A stretch of 64,000 bases of DNA from an uncultured Sphingorhabdus sp. (GTDB taxonomy: Bacteria > Pseudomonadota > Alphaproteobacteria > Sphingomonadales > Sphingomonadaceae), in contig CALMYW010000517.1 in assembly GCA_937873665.1 (NCBI GenBank), forward strand, positions 62,001 to 126,000, read 5' to 3'. A program made the translations under genes and the position numbers. This document shows, one piece after another, positions 6,232 to 16,607 of this stretch (position 1 is the first letter of the stretch; the number at the start of each line of letters is the position of its first letter). The notes beneath the pieces were generated by a model. The model had not been told where the DNA came from and did no database searches. It was given only the letters and a program-made list of their open reading frames with translations.

Positions 6232-8856
6232 ATGGAAGGCCTGTTACTGCTGATTGCGCTGGTCCTCGCAGTCTGGCTGCTCAACCTCAACGGGCGCATC
6301 AAATTGCTCGAAGAGCGCATCGGGATATTGATCGACCGGATGAATACCGGATCGGTGGCGCCGGTTGCAGCCCAGCGGAACGTTACAGAGGAAGTGGACG
6401 CGCCATCTGCTCCACCGCCGGCGATGACCTATGCCAGCCGCAGACCAGCGACCGTTAAAGGCGAAGTGCCGGATGCAAAACCGCGCGCCACCATCGAAGC
6501 CCCGTCTCCCCACCCCGAACCCGAAACGGAACCCCCTTCAAAGAAAAGCTGGAGCTTCGAGGAACTGGTCGGCGGCAAATTGCCGATCTGGGTCGGCGGG
6601 ATCTCGCTCGTTTTCGCAGGCTTCTTCCTCGTGCGCTACACGATCGACGCCGGACTGCTCGGTCCCGGTACGCGATCGGTGTTGGCGACATTGTTCGCAT
6701 TGCTGCTGATCGCAGGAAGCCACTGGGGCGGGCGGCTGCCCAAAATCGGCGAATCCTTCACCGCCGATCCGCGCATCGCCCAATCACTGGCCGGGGCAGG
6801 CATCGCGATCCTTTACGGTACGCTCTACATGGCCGCAGAGGTCTATGGCCTGATCGGCGTGCCCATCGCCTTCGCATTGCTCATCGCGACCACAATTCTC
6901 GCTTTCGCACTCGCGCTCCGCCACGGTCCGCCAACCGCGCTGATGGGGCTCATCGGCGGCTTTGCAGCACCTTGGGTCGCCGGACTGGGGCCGGACAATG
7001 TGCCGGTGTTGCTGCTCTATCTCGGCGTTTTCCTCGCAGGCCTGTTCGGCCTCGCCTTGTGGCGGCGCTGGCTTTGGTTGCTCTTGCTTGCCAGCGGAGG
7101 CGGCGCGCTGTGGACCATCGGCCTGATCTTCGCGGCGGAGAGCGCCTTGCCGCTGGTCGGGCTGTTTGTGCTGGTGGCAGGCGGTGCGGCCGTGCTGGTT
7201 GGCGAACGCTTTGCCGATGCTGATCCGCGCCTCGAAGCCTTGGCCCGCTATGCCCCGATGGCGCTGGCGCTGGTGCAACTCGCTATGCTTTTGCCACGCC
7301 TGCAATTTGGCTGGATGGGCTGGGCGTTTTACGGTGCGCTCTCCTCTGCCACCATCGCATTGGCTTGGCGTGACGAGCGGCACATGCCCAGCCTGTTCGG
7401 TGCACTGCTGCTCTGCCTGATGCCACTGGCGGCGGGATGGGATAGCCAGACTTCGCGGACGATGATGATTGTCGCCTCATTGGGTACCGGCCTGCTCTTC
7501 GCCATTCCGGCGCACCTGCGCGCGCGCAGCGACCGGCCGAGCCGGGCCTATTGGGCGATGCTCGCGCTGATGGCGCAGGCGGTGCCGTTTGCCGCGGCCT
7601 TTGGGGTCGCCAAATCCGACTTTCCGGATGGCATATGGGCTGCAGTTTCCGCGCTGCTGATCCTGCCGGCCGCCTTTATTGCATGGCAGTGGAGGCGGGC
7701 GGAGAACCGGATCGACCAGATCGTCCAGATCGCCAGCGCAGCTCTTGCAGCGGTGATGGGCTGGTTGGCGCTCACGCACCTCCTGCCAAATGATTATATT
7801 GCTAGTGCGACCTTCGCCATCGCTGCTGCACTCGCCGCATGGGCCGTCCGCACCAATGGCAGCGCGATGCAAAAGCTCGCGGCGATTCCGCTGGGCTTTG
7901 GCATCTTCGCCTTGGTCGCCGAGTCATGGCGCTTCCTCGACGCGTTGGGAGGGGCATTGGGCGGCGAGATCCTGACTGTATCGGGCCTCCCCGACATCAC
8001 CGAGGTCGCCAAGCTGACGCTGCTGCCATCGCTGCTGGTCTTGGCGATCGCCGCACTACCCCAATTCGACCTCGGTCGCTGGGCGAGACGCGCAGCGTGG
8101 TTTGCGGGCGGCACCGGCCTGCTCGCGATCCTCTGGCTGATCGCCAAGCAGGTCGCGCATATCGACAGCCCGTCGCAGTTCATAACCCTTGGCCTAGCCG
8201 AGCGGGTGGTGATGACGCAGTTGCTCTTCCTCGCCGGATGGCTGGCGATGCGCCGCGCTACCGATGGCGCCAGCATCTGGGCCAAGGCAGGTCTGGCCGC
8301 AATCGCGCTGGCGCTGTTCCGGCTGTGCTGGTTCGACCTGGGCGTCTTCAATCCGCTATACGAGGCGCAAGCGCTTGGTCCGGCACCCATCGCTAATCTC
8401 GGCACGATCCATATTGGCCTTTCCGCCTTCTGGTTGTGGCAATTGGCACGTAGTCCCATTATCGCAAAAGCACATCCACAACTACCGAAACTGGCTGAAA
8501 TCGGGAGCCTGCTGGCGATGGCGCTCACCGCGCTCGTCACCGTTCGTCAGCTGGTACAAGGCAATCTGATCTCGGGGGCGACCATCGATGTCGGGGAGAA
8601 TTATCTCTACTCGGCGGCGTTGCTCGCACTATCGATTGCCTGGCTTGCCATAGGGATCAAAACCGGCCTCGCCATCCTCCGCCTTGCCGGGTTGGCGCTG
8701 CTGACCGTAGTCACGCTCAAGGTCTTCCTGATTGACGCCGCCGCGCTCGAAGGGGTGCTGCGCATCCTCTCTTTCATGGGGTTGGGCATCGCCTTGATCG
8801 GCATCGGCTGGGCCTATGGGCGCGTGATGCGTGCGGGCACGGCTGCGACCGAATAA
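6232..8856 (+). CDS. DUF2339 multi-pass membrane protein
   Basis: This protein of about 874 residues starts with a single transmembrane helix (GLLLLIALVLAVWLLNL), a short coiled coil and a Pro/Glu-rich linker (about residues 45-105). The segment EELVGGKLPIWVGGISLVF, typical of the DUF2339 family, follows. The remainder is a run of roughly twenty or more hydrophobic helices to the C-terminus. Members are found in the inner membrane of many Proteobacteria; their role is not established, though envelope functions are suspected. The ATG at 6232 is preceded by GGGGGA; ATG 6220 is the longer alternative. The YqaA-like gene follows 38 bp downstream and may be co-transcribed. Confidence 0.85.
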   Translation: MEGLLLLIALVLAVWLLNLNGRIKLLEERIGILIDRMNTGSVAPVAAQRNVTEEVDAPSAPPPAMTYASRRPATVKGEVPDAKPRATIEAPSPHPEPETEPPSKKSWSFEELVGGKLPIWVGGISLVFAGFFLVRYTIDAGLLGPGTRSVLATLFALLLIAGSHWGGRLPKIGESFTADPRIAQSLAGAGIAILYGTLYMAAEVYGLIGVPIAFALLIATTILAFALALRHGPPTALMGLIGGFAAPWVAGLGPDNVPVLLLYLGVFLAGLFGLALWRRWLWLLLLASGGGALWTIGLIFAAESALPLVGLFVLVAGGAAVLVGERFADADPRLEALARYAPMALALVQLAMLLPRLQFGWMGWAFYGALSSATIALAWRDERHMPSLFGALLLCLMPLAAGWDSQTSRTMMIVASLGTGLLFAIPAHLRARSDRPSRAYWAMLALMAQAVPFAAAFGVAKSDFPDGIWAAVSALLILPAAFIAWQWRRAENRIDQIVQIASAALAAVMGWLALTHLLPNDYIASATFAIAAALAAWAVRTNGSAMQKLAAIPLGFGIFALVAESWRFLDALGGALGGEILTVSGLPDITEVAKLTLLPSLLVLAIAALPQFDLGRWARRAAWFAGGTGLLAILWLIAKQVAHIDSPSQFITLGLAERVVMTQLLFLAGWLAMRRATDGASIWAKAGLAAIALALFRLCWFDLGVFNPLYEAQALGPAPIANLGTIHIGLSAFWLWQLARSPIIAKAHPQLPKLAEIGSLLAMALTALVTVRQLVQGNLISGATIDVGENYLYSAALLALSIAWLAIGIKTGLAILRLAGLALLTVVTLKVFLIDAAALEGVLRILSFMGLGIALIGIGWAYGRVMRAGTAATE

Positions 8857-8894
8857 GTCTTGCCCGGATAGAGAAACCCCCTAGAGCCGCCAAT

Positions 8895-9545
8895 ATGCTG
8901 CAACGCCTGTACGAATGGATGATGGATAAAGCCGCGCACGCCCATGCGGAGCGCTGGCTGTTCCTTTTCTCCTTCATTGAATCGAGCTTCTTCCCGATCC
9001 CGCCGCACCCATTGCTGGGCCTGATGTGCCTCGCGCGGCCCGACCGGGCGATCCGCTATGGCGCGATCTGCACATTGGCGTCGGTGCTGGGCGGGCTGTT
9101 CGGCTATGCCATCGGCTATTTTGCCTATGAAACCATCGGCGTGTCGCTGCTCAAGGCCTTGGGCCTGTGGGACACTTTCCCCGCGGCCGCCTGCTACCTG
9201 CGTGAATTCGGGGCGGAGATCATCCTCATCAAGGGCGCAACACCGATCCCGTTCAAGCTGCTGACGCTGACCGCCGGTTTCATCCAGATGCCCTTGTTCG
9301 ATTTCATCTGGTCGAGCGTGCTCAGCCGCGCCTTCCAGTTCATGCTGGTCGGCATATTGTTCTGGAAATTCGGTGCGCCGATCAAGGCTTTCATCGACAA
9401 ATATCTGGCATGGGTCAGCGCCGGGTTCATCGTCATCGTCGTGGGAGGCTTTGTAGCCGTCACGATGCTTGCAGGCGGTGGTCAGAAGCCGGGCGACAAA
9501 TGCTCCGGCGTGACCACGATGGAGCAGGTTTTCCAGCGGACTTAA
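8895..9545 (+). CDS. YqaA/DedA-type membrane protein (VTT domain)
   Basis: The 216-residue product has several hydrophobic helices. It has the family features FIESSFFPIPPHPLLGLM near residues 27-45, a Gly-rich GGLFGYAIGYFAYETIG segment at about 62-78, and FGAEIILIKGATPIPFKLLTLTAGF at about 108-132 (the conserved Arg/Lys-Gly-x-x-P-I-P region of the VTT/SNARE-associated superfamily). The family is linked to lipid handling and membrane energetics; the precise role here is unknown. The gene follows DUF2339 on the same strand. A palindromic repeat lies just after its stop. Confidence 0.8.
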   Translation: MLQRLYEWMMDKAAHAHAERWLFLFSFIESSFFPIPPHPLLGLMCLARPDRAIRYGAICTLASVLGGLFGYAIGYFAYETIGVSLLKALGLWDTFPAAACYLREFGAEIILIKGATPIPFKLLTLTAGFIQMPLFDFIWSSVLSRAFQFMLVGILFWKFGAPIKAFIDKYLAWVSAGFIVIVVGGFVAVTMLAGGGQKPGDKCSGVTTMEQVFQRT

Positions 9546-9563
9546 CTTTAGTCGCTATCGAAA

Positions 9564-9630
9564 CCGTAGTGCTGAGCCTGTCGAAGCACGCTTCACCGAA
9601 AAGCGCCCTTCGACGAGCTCAGGGCTACGG
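9564..9630. repeat. Palindromic intergenic repeat, family A copy 1
   Basis: The element starts CCGTAGTGCTGAGCCTGTCG and ends CGACGAGCTCAGGGCTACGG, an imperfect inverted repeat with arms of about 25 bp. A second copy in the opposite orientation is at 56194-56274. It lies in the convergent gap between the YqaA-like and VOC genes, where it could also slow transcription. No T-run follows. Confidence 0.85.
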
Positions 9631-9636
9631 TGCAAT

Positions 9637-10056
9637 TTACGTCGCAAACAACTGCCCGTCATCGGCAAAGGCCTTGAACTCCAGCGCATTGCCGCTGGGG
9701 TCGGTGAAAAACATCGTCGCCTGCTCGCCAACCTGTCCTTTGAAACGGACATAGGGTTCGATACCGAACTTCACGCCCGCTGCCTTCAGGCGCGAGGCCA
9801 GATCTTCCCATTGCGGCATGGTCAGCACGATCCCGAAATGCGGCACCGGCACGTCGTGGCCGTCGACCGCATTGTGGATCGGGCGCGGTGTCATCCCGGC
9901 ATCCAGATGCGCGACGATCTGGTGTCCATAAAGATCGAAATCGATCCAGTGGTCCGACGAGCGCCCTTCGCGGCAGCCTAGCAATTCGCCGTAAAACGCC
10001 CGCGCCGCCGCGAGATCATGCACCGGAAAGGCAAGGTGGAATGGACGCAGGCTCAT
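9637..10056 (-). CDS. VOC-superfamily (glyoxalase-like) protein
   Basis: The 139-residue product opens with [20 protein letters not shown], the first beta-alpha-beta-beta-beta module of vicinal oxygen chelate proteins, with a candidate metal His at position 7. A second module contains [13 protein letters not shown]. The ending [19 protein letters not shown] is the classic closing motif carrying a metal-binding Glu. The substrate (glyoxalase, dioxygenase or resistance type) cannot be told. Its ATG overlaps the stop of the upstream gene (ATGA, 10053-10056), indicating an operon of two. Confidence 0.85.
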   Translation of the reverse strand: MSLRPFHLAFPVHDLAAARAFYGELLGCREGRSSDHWIDFDLYGHQIVAHLDAGMTPRPIHNAVDGHDVPVPHFGIVLTMPQWEDLASRLKAAGVKFGIEPYVRFKGQVGEQATMFFTDPSGNALEFKAFADDGQLFAT

Positions 10057-10838
10057 TCGGGCGGCATCGCCAGCGCGAGCGATTCCCCAAGGCGCAGGCA
10101 GCGGGCCATTTTCTCTTCGCTGCTGGGTTCTTTCTCCAGCTCGGCTTGCAGTTCGTCGGCAGAAATCGGCTTCGGTGTTTCAGCAGCGGGAAGCCCTTGA
10201 GCTTTGAAAGCAAAGGCCTGTGCCAGCCGCCCGAACGCCTTGGCGTCGCGGCTGTCGGCGCCCTCACGCCCTGAAATTTCCTTGTACGAAATGTCGACCA
10301 GCGTCTTGCAATAGCGGATGCGATGCGGGTTGCCCAAATCTTCGCCCAATTGGGTGCGATAAAGCGCAATCTTGTCGGGTTCGTCTGTCTGCCAATCAGG
10401 TTCGGCCGCCAGCATCGACGCGCTGTTGTCAACGGCGGCGGCAGGGATCGAAGCGTCGGTCGCAGCGAGCTGCCTGTGCATGACAGACTGGCATTCGTTG
10501 AAGCGGTTGCGGACATAGTCTTTCGATTTCGCGTCATCGTTCATCTCGATGACCTTTGCCTGTTCGGCCTCAACCGCCTGCTTGATAGCAAAGGCAACCA
10601 CTTCGCGCGGCTGGCCGCTTTCCTCCATCACCCGTTCACCGACGATTCCCGCCCAGCGCTTTCCGCCTTCGCGGACGTCGGCATAGCTGGCCATCGCTTC
10701 AGCGCCAGATCTCTGCTCATGCGCGACAATGCCGATTACAGCGACACAGCCAATATCGCGCATCTGCAGGTCACTAATCGGGATGGGCGGATTGGGCGCC
10801 AGCATCAGCGCAAAAATCGGGATCATGTTCATCGGCAT
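10053..10838 (-). CDS. Hypothetical protein, possible signal anchor
   Basis: The 261-residue product starts with a moderately hydrophobic stretch ([16 protein letters not shown]) that may be a weak signal sequence. A largely helical, charged body follows with no motif I recognise. Two Cys near the middle ([10 protein letters not shown] and [10 protein letters not shown]) could pair if exported. Several in-frame ATGs exist near the 5' end, so the start is not certain. The four-base overlap with the VOC gene suggests co-translation. It is divergent from lnt. Confidence 0.6.
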   Translation of the reverse strand: MPMNMIPIFALMLAPNPPIPISDLQMRDIGCVAVIGIVAHEQRSGAEAMASYADVREGGKRWAGIVGERVMEESGQPREVVAFAIKQAVEAEQAKVIEMNDDAKSKDYVRNRFNECQSVMHRQLAATDASIPAAAVDNSASMLAAEPDWQTDEPDKIALYRTQLGEDLGNPHRIRYCKTLVDISYKEISGREGADSRDAKAFGRLAQAFAFKAQGLPAAETPKPISADELQAELEKEPSSEEKMARCLRLGESLALAMPPE

Positions 10839-10920
10839 TTGCTAGCAGCGCGCGTCTGAACGGCAAACAACAAGTTTGAACGATTGCAATTGCAACATTT
10901 GCCCGCCATGTCGGCATCCA

Positions 10921-12603
10921 ATGGCGAAGTTGCTGGCAATATTCGATAAACATCACGGTTTGACCCTGTTGATTGCGGGCGGAATTTCCGCCACCGGTTT
11001 TGCACCGCTCAATCTGTGGCCTCTGACTTTGCTGAGCCTCGCATTGCTGATGCAGCTGATTGCCAAGGCAGATAGCGGCAAACGCGCCTTTCTGCTCGGC
11101 TGGATATTCGGCGTCGGGCATTTTTGCATCGGCAATAACTGGATCGCGACCGCCTTCACCTATCAGGCCGCGATGCCCGCCTGGCTGGGCTGGGTAGCGG
11201 TGTTTTTGCTCGCGCTCTATCTGGCGGTGTATCCGGCATTGGCGTGCTGGGGGGCATGGCGGATTGGCAAACTCGTCGCCCCTGCGCAGGCAGGGGCCGC
11301 TATAGGCGACACCCAAACAGCGCGGGACAAACCGACAACGGCCCCTGCCTCCGCCGGGGCAACGATTCCATTCATCCTCGCATTCGCGGGATGCTGGATC
11401 ATCTCCGAATGGCTCCGCAGTTGGGTCTTCACCGGCTTTGCGTGGAACCCGTTGGGTGTCATTGCGGTCGGCGATGCGGCAGCGCCTGCCATCTATATCG
11501 GCAGCTATGGGCTGTCAGGTTTAGTCATTGCATCGGCAGGTATCTTGCTGCTGCTGGTAAGCCGCACGTGGCGACCTGCCCTTTTCCTGACCTTACCTCT
11601 CACCGTGTTGGCTGTGACTGCCTTGATTGTAATCAACACAGACAGCATTGAAACCGTCATTCGCAACAAAGCGTTCAACAAACGGCACGTCGAACTCACC
11701 GTCGTCCAGCCCAATATCAGCCAAATCGACAAATATGCCCCCGGCTATGACGCGGTCAATTTCTCGCGCCTTGCCCAGCACAGCCAGCCGAAAAATGAAC
11801 GCCCCCGCCTGATCCTTTGGCCCGAGGCCGCGATCCCCTGGCGGTTGGAGGAAGGCTATCCCTTCCGTTATTACCAGTTCCAGCCAGGGGAGAGCGCTCA
11901 AGGCGCGCGGCTTACGCTGATGCGGCTGATGAATCCCGGTGACGTCTTGATCACTGGTGTGGACCGTTTGGAATTTGACAAGGACGAGCAACTCGTGGGC
12001 GCGCGCAATGGCGTTACCGCGATGGACAGCTCGGGCAAAATCCTCGCAACTTACGACAAGGCGCATCTCGTCCCCTATGGCGAATATCTGGCGCTGCGCT
12101 GGCTGCTCGAGCCGCTCGGCGCAACGCGGCTGGTGCCCGGGACGATCGATTTTTGGCCCGGCCCCGGTCCGCGTACGCTCGACCTGCCGTTCAACGGACA
12201 GCGCGTAAAAGTCGGCATGCAAATCTGTTATGAAATCATCTTTTCGGGGCAGGTCACTGACCGCGCCAACCGCCCCGATTTCATCTTCAACCCGTCGAAT
12301 GACGCCTGGTTCGGCAGTTGGGGCCCGCCGCAGCATCTGGCGCAGGCCCGTCTGCGCGCGATTGAGGAAGGGCTGCCCATTGTCCGTGCCACCCCGACCG
12401 GGATCAGCGCGGTGGTCGATGCCGACGGACGCGTGGTCAAAAGCCTACCACATGGCAAGGCAGGTCGCATCGACGCGACGCTTCCCTTGGAAAAAGCCCC
12501 AACGCTGTTCGCGCTCTACGGCAATATCCTGCCGCTCGCCTTTGCCGCACTGCTTATCGCATGCGCACTGTTGCCGCTTGCCCGACGCCGCGCTTCCCGC
12601 TAA
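10921..12603 (+). CDS. lnt: Apolipoprotein N-acyltransferase, carrying an in-frame repeat insertion
   Basis: Lnt adds the third acyl chain to lipoproteins in the inner membrane. The product (560 residues from [10 protein letters not shown]) has N-terminal transmembrane helices, then a nitrilase-fold domain with all three expected catalytic residues: Glu near 302 (WPEAAIPW), Lys near 380 ([12 protein letters not shown]) and Cys near 436 (MQICYEI). A C-terminal helix follows. E. coli Lnt is 512 residues with the triad at 267/335/387. Residues about 118-148 here are encoded by a palindromic repeat (11274-11364) that adds some 30 Ala/Pro/Gly-rich residues in a loop before the conserved SEWLRSW helix. 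The frame is kept, so function is probably retained. The ATG at 10921 fits family starts; the longer upstream frame is not conserved-looking. metK follows 62 bp downstream. Confidence 0.93.
   Translation: MAKLLAIFDKHHGLTLLIAGGISATGFAPLNLWPLTLLSLALLMQLIAKADSGKRAFLLGWIFGVGHFCIGNNWIATAFTYQAAMPAWLGWVAVFLLALYLAVYPALACWGAWRIGKLVAPAQAGAAIGDTQTARDKPTTAPASAGATIPFILAFAGCWIISEWLRSWVFTGFAWNPLGVIAVGDAAAPAIYIGSYGLSGLVIASAGILLLLVSRTWRPALFLTLPLTVLAVTALIVINTDSIETVIRNKAFNKRHVELTVVQPNISQIDKYAPGYDAVNFSRLAQHSQPKNERPRLILWPEAAIPWRLEEGYPFRYYQFQPGESAQGARLTLMRLMNPGDVLITGVDRLEFDKDEQLVGARNGVTAMDSSGKILATYDKAHLVPYGEYLALRWLLEPLGATRLVPGTIDFWPGPGPRTLDLPFNGQRVKVGMQICYEIIFSGQVTDRANRPDFIFNPSNDAWFGSWGPPQHLAQARLRAIEEGLPIVRATPTGISAVVDADGRVVKSLPHGKAGRIDATLPLEKAPTLFALYGNILPLAFAALLIACALLPLARRRASR
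11274..11364. repeat. Palindromic repeat family B inside the lnt coding sequence
   Basis: The left arm (11274-11298, containing GTCGCCCCTGCGCAGGCAGG) and right arm (11340-11364) are inverted repeats matching at 22 of 25 positions. The arms and the end of the loop (AAACCGACA) match the intergenic copy at 50740-50829. The copy reads through lnt without a stop. Confidence 0.9.
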
Positions 12604-12618
12604 GGGGCCGAGCAGCAC

Positions 12619-12634
12619 ATAAAGATTTCTTTAT
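12619..12634. promoter_or_regulatory. AT-rich palindromic operator upstream of metK (SahR/SamR-like)
   Basis: The sequence ATAAAGATTTCTTTAT has 7-bp inverted arms (ATAAAGA and TCTTTAT) around two bases, 32 bp before the metK start. It resembles the palindromic sites reported for ArsR-family regulators of S-adenosylmethionine/homocysteine metabolism in Proteobacteria. The gene setting supports this; the regulator itself is not in the window. Confidence 0.55.
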
Positions 12635-12665
12635 ACGCAGACACAGCCAACCGACTGGAAAAACC

Positions 12666-13867
<1,202 letters not shown>

Positions 13868-13871
<4 letters not shown>

Positions 13872-15082
13872 GCTGAAACAGCCGCAACGGTTCTGAGTGT
13901 GTTTTCGTCGACATCGGCGAAAACCACCCTGTTGCGGCCGGTTTCTTTCGCACGATAGAGGGCACGGTCCGCCCGCCGGATAGAATTGTCGATATCCTCG
14001 CCCGGCTCGACCAGCGCGACACCGACGCTCGCGGTGCAGGATAATGCGTCATAAGGCGCATCCAGCCGGGTGGCTGCCACGGCAGACCGCAAAAGTTCGG
14101 CAAGCTGCAATACGGCCGCCCGCTCGCCCGTGCGCAGAAGGATCACAAATTCTTCCCCGCCAAAGCGCACAACTTCTCCGAGCCCCTTGCAGCATGTAAT
14201 CAGCGTCTGCGAAACTGCGACAAGAACACCGTCGCCAATGCCGTGCCCATAGGTGTCATTGACCTGCTTAAAATGGTCAAGGTCGACCATCAAAGCAGAT
14301 TGAAACGGCATGGCACCCCCGGCGCCGTCCAGCATCCGTTCAAAACCTCGACGATTGGCAACCCCGGTCAGTGGATCGATTGTCGCCGCTGCAAAATGCC
14401 GCGCCACCATGTCGGTCGTGATCGCCATCACCAGCAGAAATGCCAAACTCAGCGCGAAAATTGCTGAGGTGAAATAGAAAATCATCATATATTGGGACCA
14501 TTGGCTGGTCCGCGCATATTCACCAGACTGGTCGAGCGTGAAGTAGAAACCAAATCGTACCAGATAGCAAAGCCAGCACATGGCCACGACAAATGCAGTT
14601 ACCTTATCCAGGCGTTTGGCACGGTGCTTGAAGAAACCGGGTAACGCCAAAGTCAGAATGGCGATGGCGACGATCGATGCATTCGGTACCCTTACTGCCA
14701 CGCTATCGACGATGAAGGTGGCGTAGAGATTGATCGCAAGGCCAATTGCGAACAGCGTTGCCGCAGGCTTTACCGGTATTTTATCGCCATGACGCGTCAG
14801 GAAGGCATCGGCTGTATACCAGATGACGAGCCAATGAAGCGGAACAGCAATCGTGAAGAACCAACTTGGGAAAAGGCTGCGTTGCGTATCGAGCACGATG
14901 GCCAGCATGCCAATGCCGAAGGCTGCGGCGCCCTTCTTTGCAGAAGAAGATCCGCCCTCCGAACGCGCGAGCGTCATGAACACGGTAGTAAAGACGCCGT
15001 ACATGACGGGAAGTACCCAAAAGAAGATCTTGTCGGTAATCACGCTGGTCCGAATACCCCCCAAGTAATAATCATTCTGCAC
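13868..15082 (-). CDS. Membrane-bound diguanylate cyclase (GGDEF domain)
   Basis: GGDEF proteins make cyclic di-GMP. The product has about six N-terminal hydrophobic helices forming a membrane sensor region, then a GGDEF domain starting at [15 protein letters not shown]. The active site is intact as VVRFGGEEF, and [20 protein letters not shown] contains the metal-binding Asp. The inhibitory RxxD site expected just before the active site reads KGLG, so product inhibition at this site should be absent. No EAL domain is present. The start is uncertain: GTG 15082 and TTG 15064 are in frame and avoid the divergent trmB start at 15168, whereas the longest frame runs to 15205. It sits between metK and trmB on the opposite strand. 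Confidence 0.85.
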
Positions 15083-15167
15083 GTAAGTTAGTGTAAATCC
15101 GGTAAAGACCGGCGGCGCACGACAGACTCGCTTGCGCCGACAGCATTTTCCGCTAATCGCCGCCGCC

Positions 15168-15881
15168 ATGACTGCGCACAAAGCCGGAGATCCGACAACG
15201 CTCAACCGCCTTTATGGCCGGTCGAAGGGCAAGAAACTGCGCTCCGCCCAGCAGGACCTGATCGACAATCTGCTTCCCCAAATTGCGGTACCGGAAGATG
15301 GCCCGGTCACGGCAGAACGCCTTTTTGGCATTGATCGGCCGCTGCATTTTGAAATCGGTTTTGGTGGTGGGGAGCATATGGCCTACCGCGCCGACATGCT
15401 GCCCGATCATGGCTTTATCGGCTGCGAACCCTTTGAAAATGGTGTCGCGCAGGCGCTTACCCATGTCGACAATTACAATGGCATGGGTCCGCTGGCGAAC
15501 GTCCGCATCCACATGGGCGATGCACTTGAGGTTCTGGCGCGCATCCCGGATGGCAGCCTCAGCTTTGTGTACCTGCTGCATCCGGACCCCTGGCCGAAAG
15601 CGCGGCATGCAAAGCGACGGATGATGAATGATGGCCCGGTCAACATGATCGCGGCCAAGTTAAAGCCCGGTGGCGAATTCCGGTTCGGCACCGATCACGC
15701 GATTTACCTGCGTCATGCGCTGATGGTGATGCAAACGCACCGCCACCAGTTCGAATGGCTATGCAATGGTCCCAAAGATTTTCAGGTGCGCCCCGGCGGC
15801 TGGCCCGAAACGCGCTATGAAGCCAAGGCCCGCAATGTATACGGTCACGAAGTCTGGTATTTCCGCTATCGCCGGAAATAG
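15168..15881 (+). CDS. trmB: tRNA (guanine(46)-N7)-methyltransferase
   Basis: TrmB methylates G46 of tRNA variable loops using S-adenosylmethionine, the product of nearby metK. The 237-residue protein has HFEIGFGGGEHMAYRA (SAM-binding motif I), IGCEPFENGVAQAL (motif II), VYLLHPDPWPKARHAKRRM (the diagnostic catalytic motif) and a C-terminal TRYEAKA motif. Length is normal. The start ATGACTGCGCAC at 15168 fits the family; the longer upstream frame is unsupported. It converges with the hypothetical gene at 15885. Confidence 0.95.
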   Translation: MTAHKAGDPTTLNRLYGRSKGKKLRSAQQDLIDNLLPQIAVPEDGPVTAERLFGIDRPLHFEIGFGGGEHMAYRADMLPDHGFIGCEPFENGVAQALTHVDNYNGMGPLANVRIHMGDALEVLARIPDGSLSFVYLLHPDPWPKARHAKRRMMNDGPVNMIAAKLKPGGEFRFGTDHAIYLRHALMVMQTHRHQFEWLCNGPKDFQVRPGGWPETRYEAKARNVYGHEVWYFRYRRK

Positions 15882-15884
15882 CGC

Positions 15885-16433
15885 CTAACGGGCAACTGTT
15901 GCGTCAACCTTTTCAACCCATTCGGGAAAAAAGCGCGGTGCCCGCTTTGACCAGCCCGGAGCAGTAGCAACGGCTTCGCTGATAGACTGCAGCAACAATT
16001 TGCGCCGCTCAGGCTGGAGGTGCGGCATCGAAGCCGCAGCGCAGAACGCCGCCGGAAACCATGGACGCGCCTCTGCGCCGACCAGCCGTTCATACAAAAA
16101 GCGAAAGGCTGCAAATCCGTCGATGCGTCCCTGACCAAGGTCAAACGCCGATACGGTCGTCAGCGCCGCCATAAAAGGCTCTGCATCCTCGATCGAACTG
16201 CTGTCCGGAATCATCGCCCGAATATCCGGCAGCCGATCATAAAAACGATATTGGGCCTGAATGCTAGCGGCCTCGACGACATCGCGCGACCAAAGCTCGA
16301 TCGCATCCTTACGGTCAAAGGCCACATCAAGCGAACGGCGAATATAGCGCTGGCTTGCCGCGCTGAAACTCGCAAACTCCTTGATCTCGGCGAAAGTCAG
16401 CAATCCCGGTGCCGAAGCGTTAGCATTGGTCAT
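15885..16433 (-). CDS. Hypothetical protein (182 aa)
   Basis: The product is largely helical, with a Phe/Tyr/Arg-rich body (FYDRLPDIRAMIPDSSS, AAFRFLYERLVGAEARPWFP). It has no signal peptide or membrane segment and no motif I recognise. It starts at ATG 16431-16433 and is divergent from the sensor kinase gene, with a 174-bp gap that must contain both promoters. The reading frame and start look genuine, but function is unknown. Confidence 0.55.
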   Translation of the reverse strand: MTNANASAPGLLTFAEIKEFASFSAASQRYIRRSLDVAFDRKDAIELWSRDVVEAASIQAQYRFYDRLPDIRAMIPDSSSIEDAEPFMAALTTVSAFDLGQGRIDGFAAFRFLYERLVGAEARPWFPAAFCAAASMPHLQPERRKLLLQSISEAVATAPGWSKRAPRFFPEWVEKVDATVAR

Positions 16434-16607
16434 CGTCAGGCCCCCATTTCATTTTGCCCGTCTGATTCATCGCATAAATATGGTTACCGGGGCGTTAACG
16501 CTTTTGCTCATCCCGCCTTCTGTGCTGCTTCGATCAATCCGGATGTAAATTCGACAAGCGGCGCGCTATGGGGGAGGCAACAGGCCATAAAAGACATATG
16601 TGGGGGT

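Noticed and set aside
11274..11364. Frameshift or sequencing error in lnt
   Set aside because: The frame is open across the repeat and all downstream catalytic motifs are in the same frame, so the segment is a tolerated insertion.
12604..12665. SAM or SAM/SAH riboswitch in the metK leader
   Set aside because: Only 62 bp are available and no pseudoknot-forming pattern was seen; the AT palindrome is better read as a protein-binding site.
16020..16607. Upstream extension of the sensor kinase frame
   Set aside because: The extra residues show no pattern and overlap the divergent hypothetical gene; ATG 16608 gives a normal LytS-type N-terminus.
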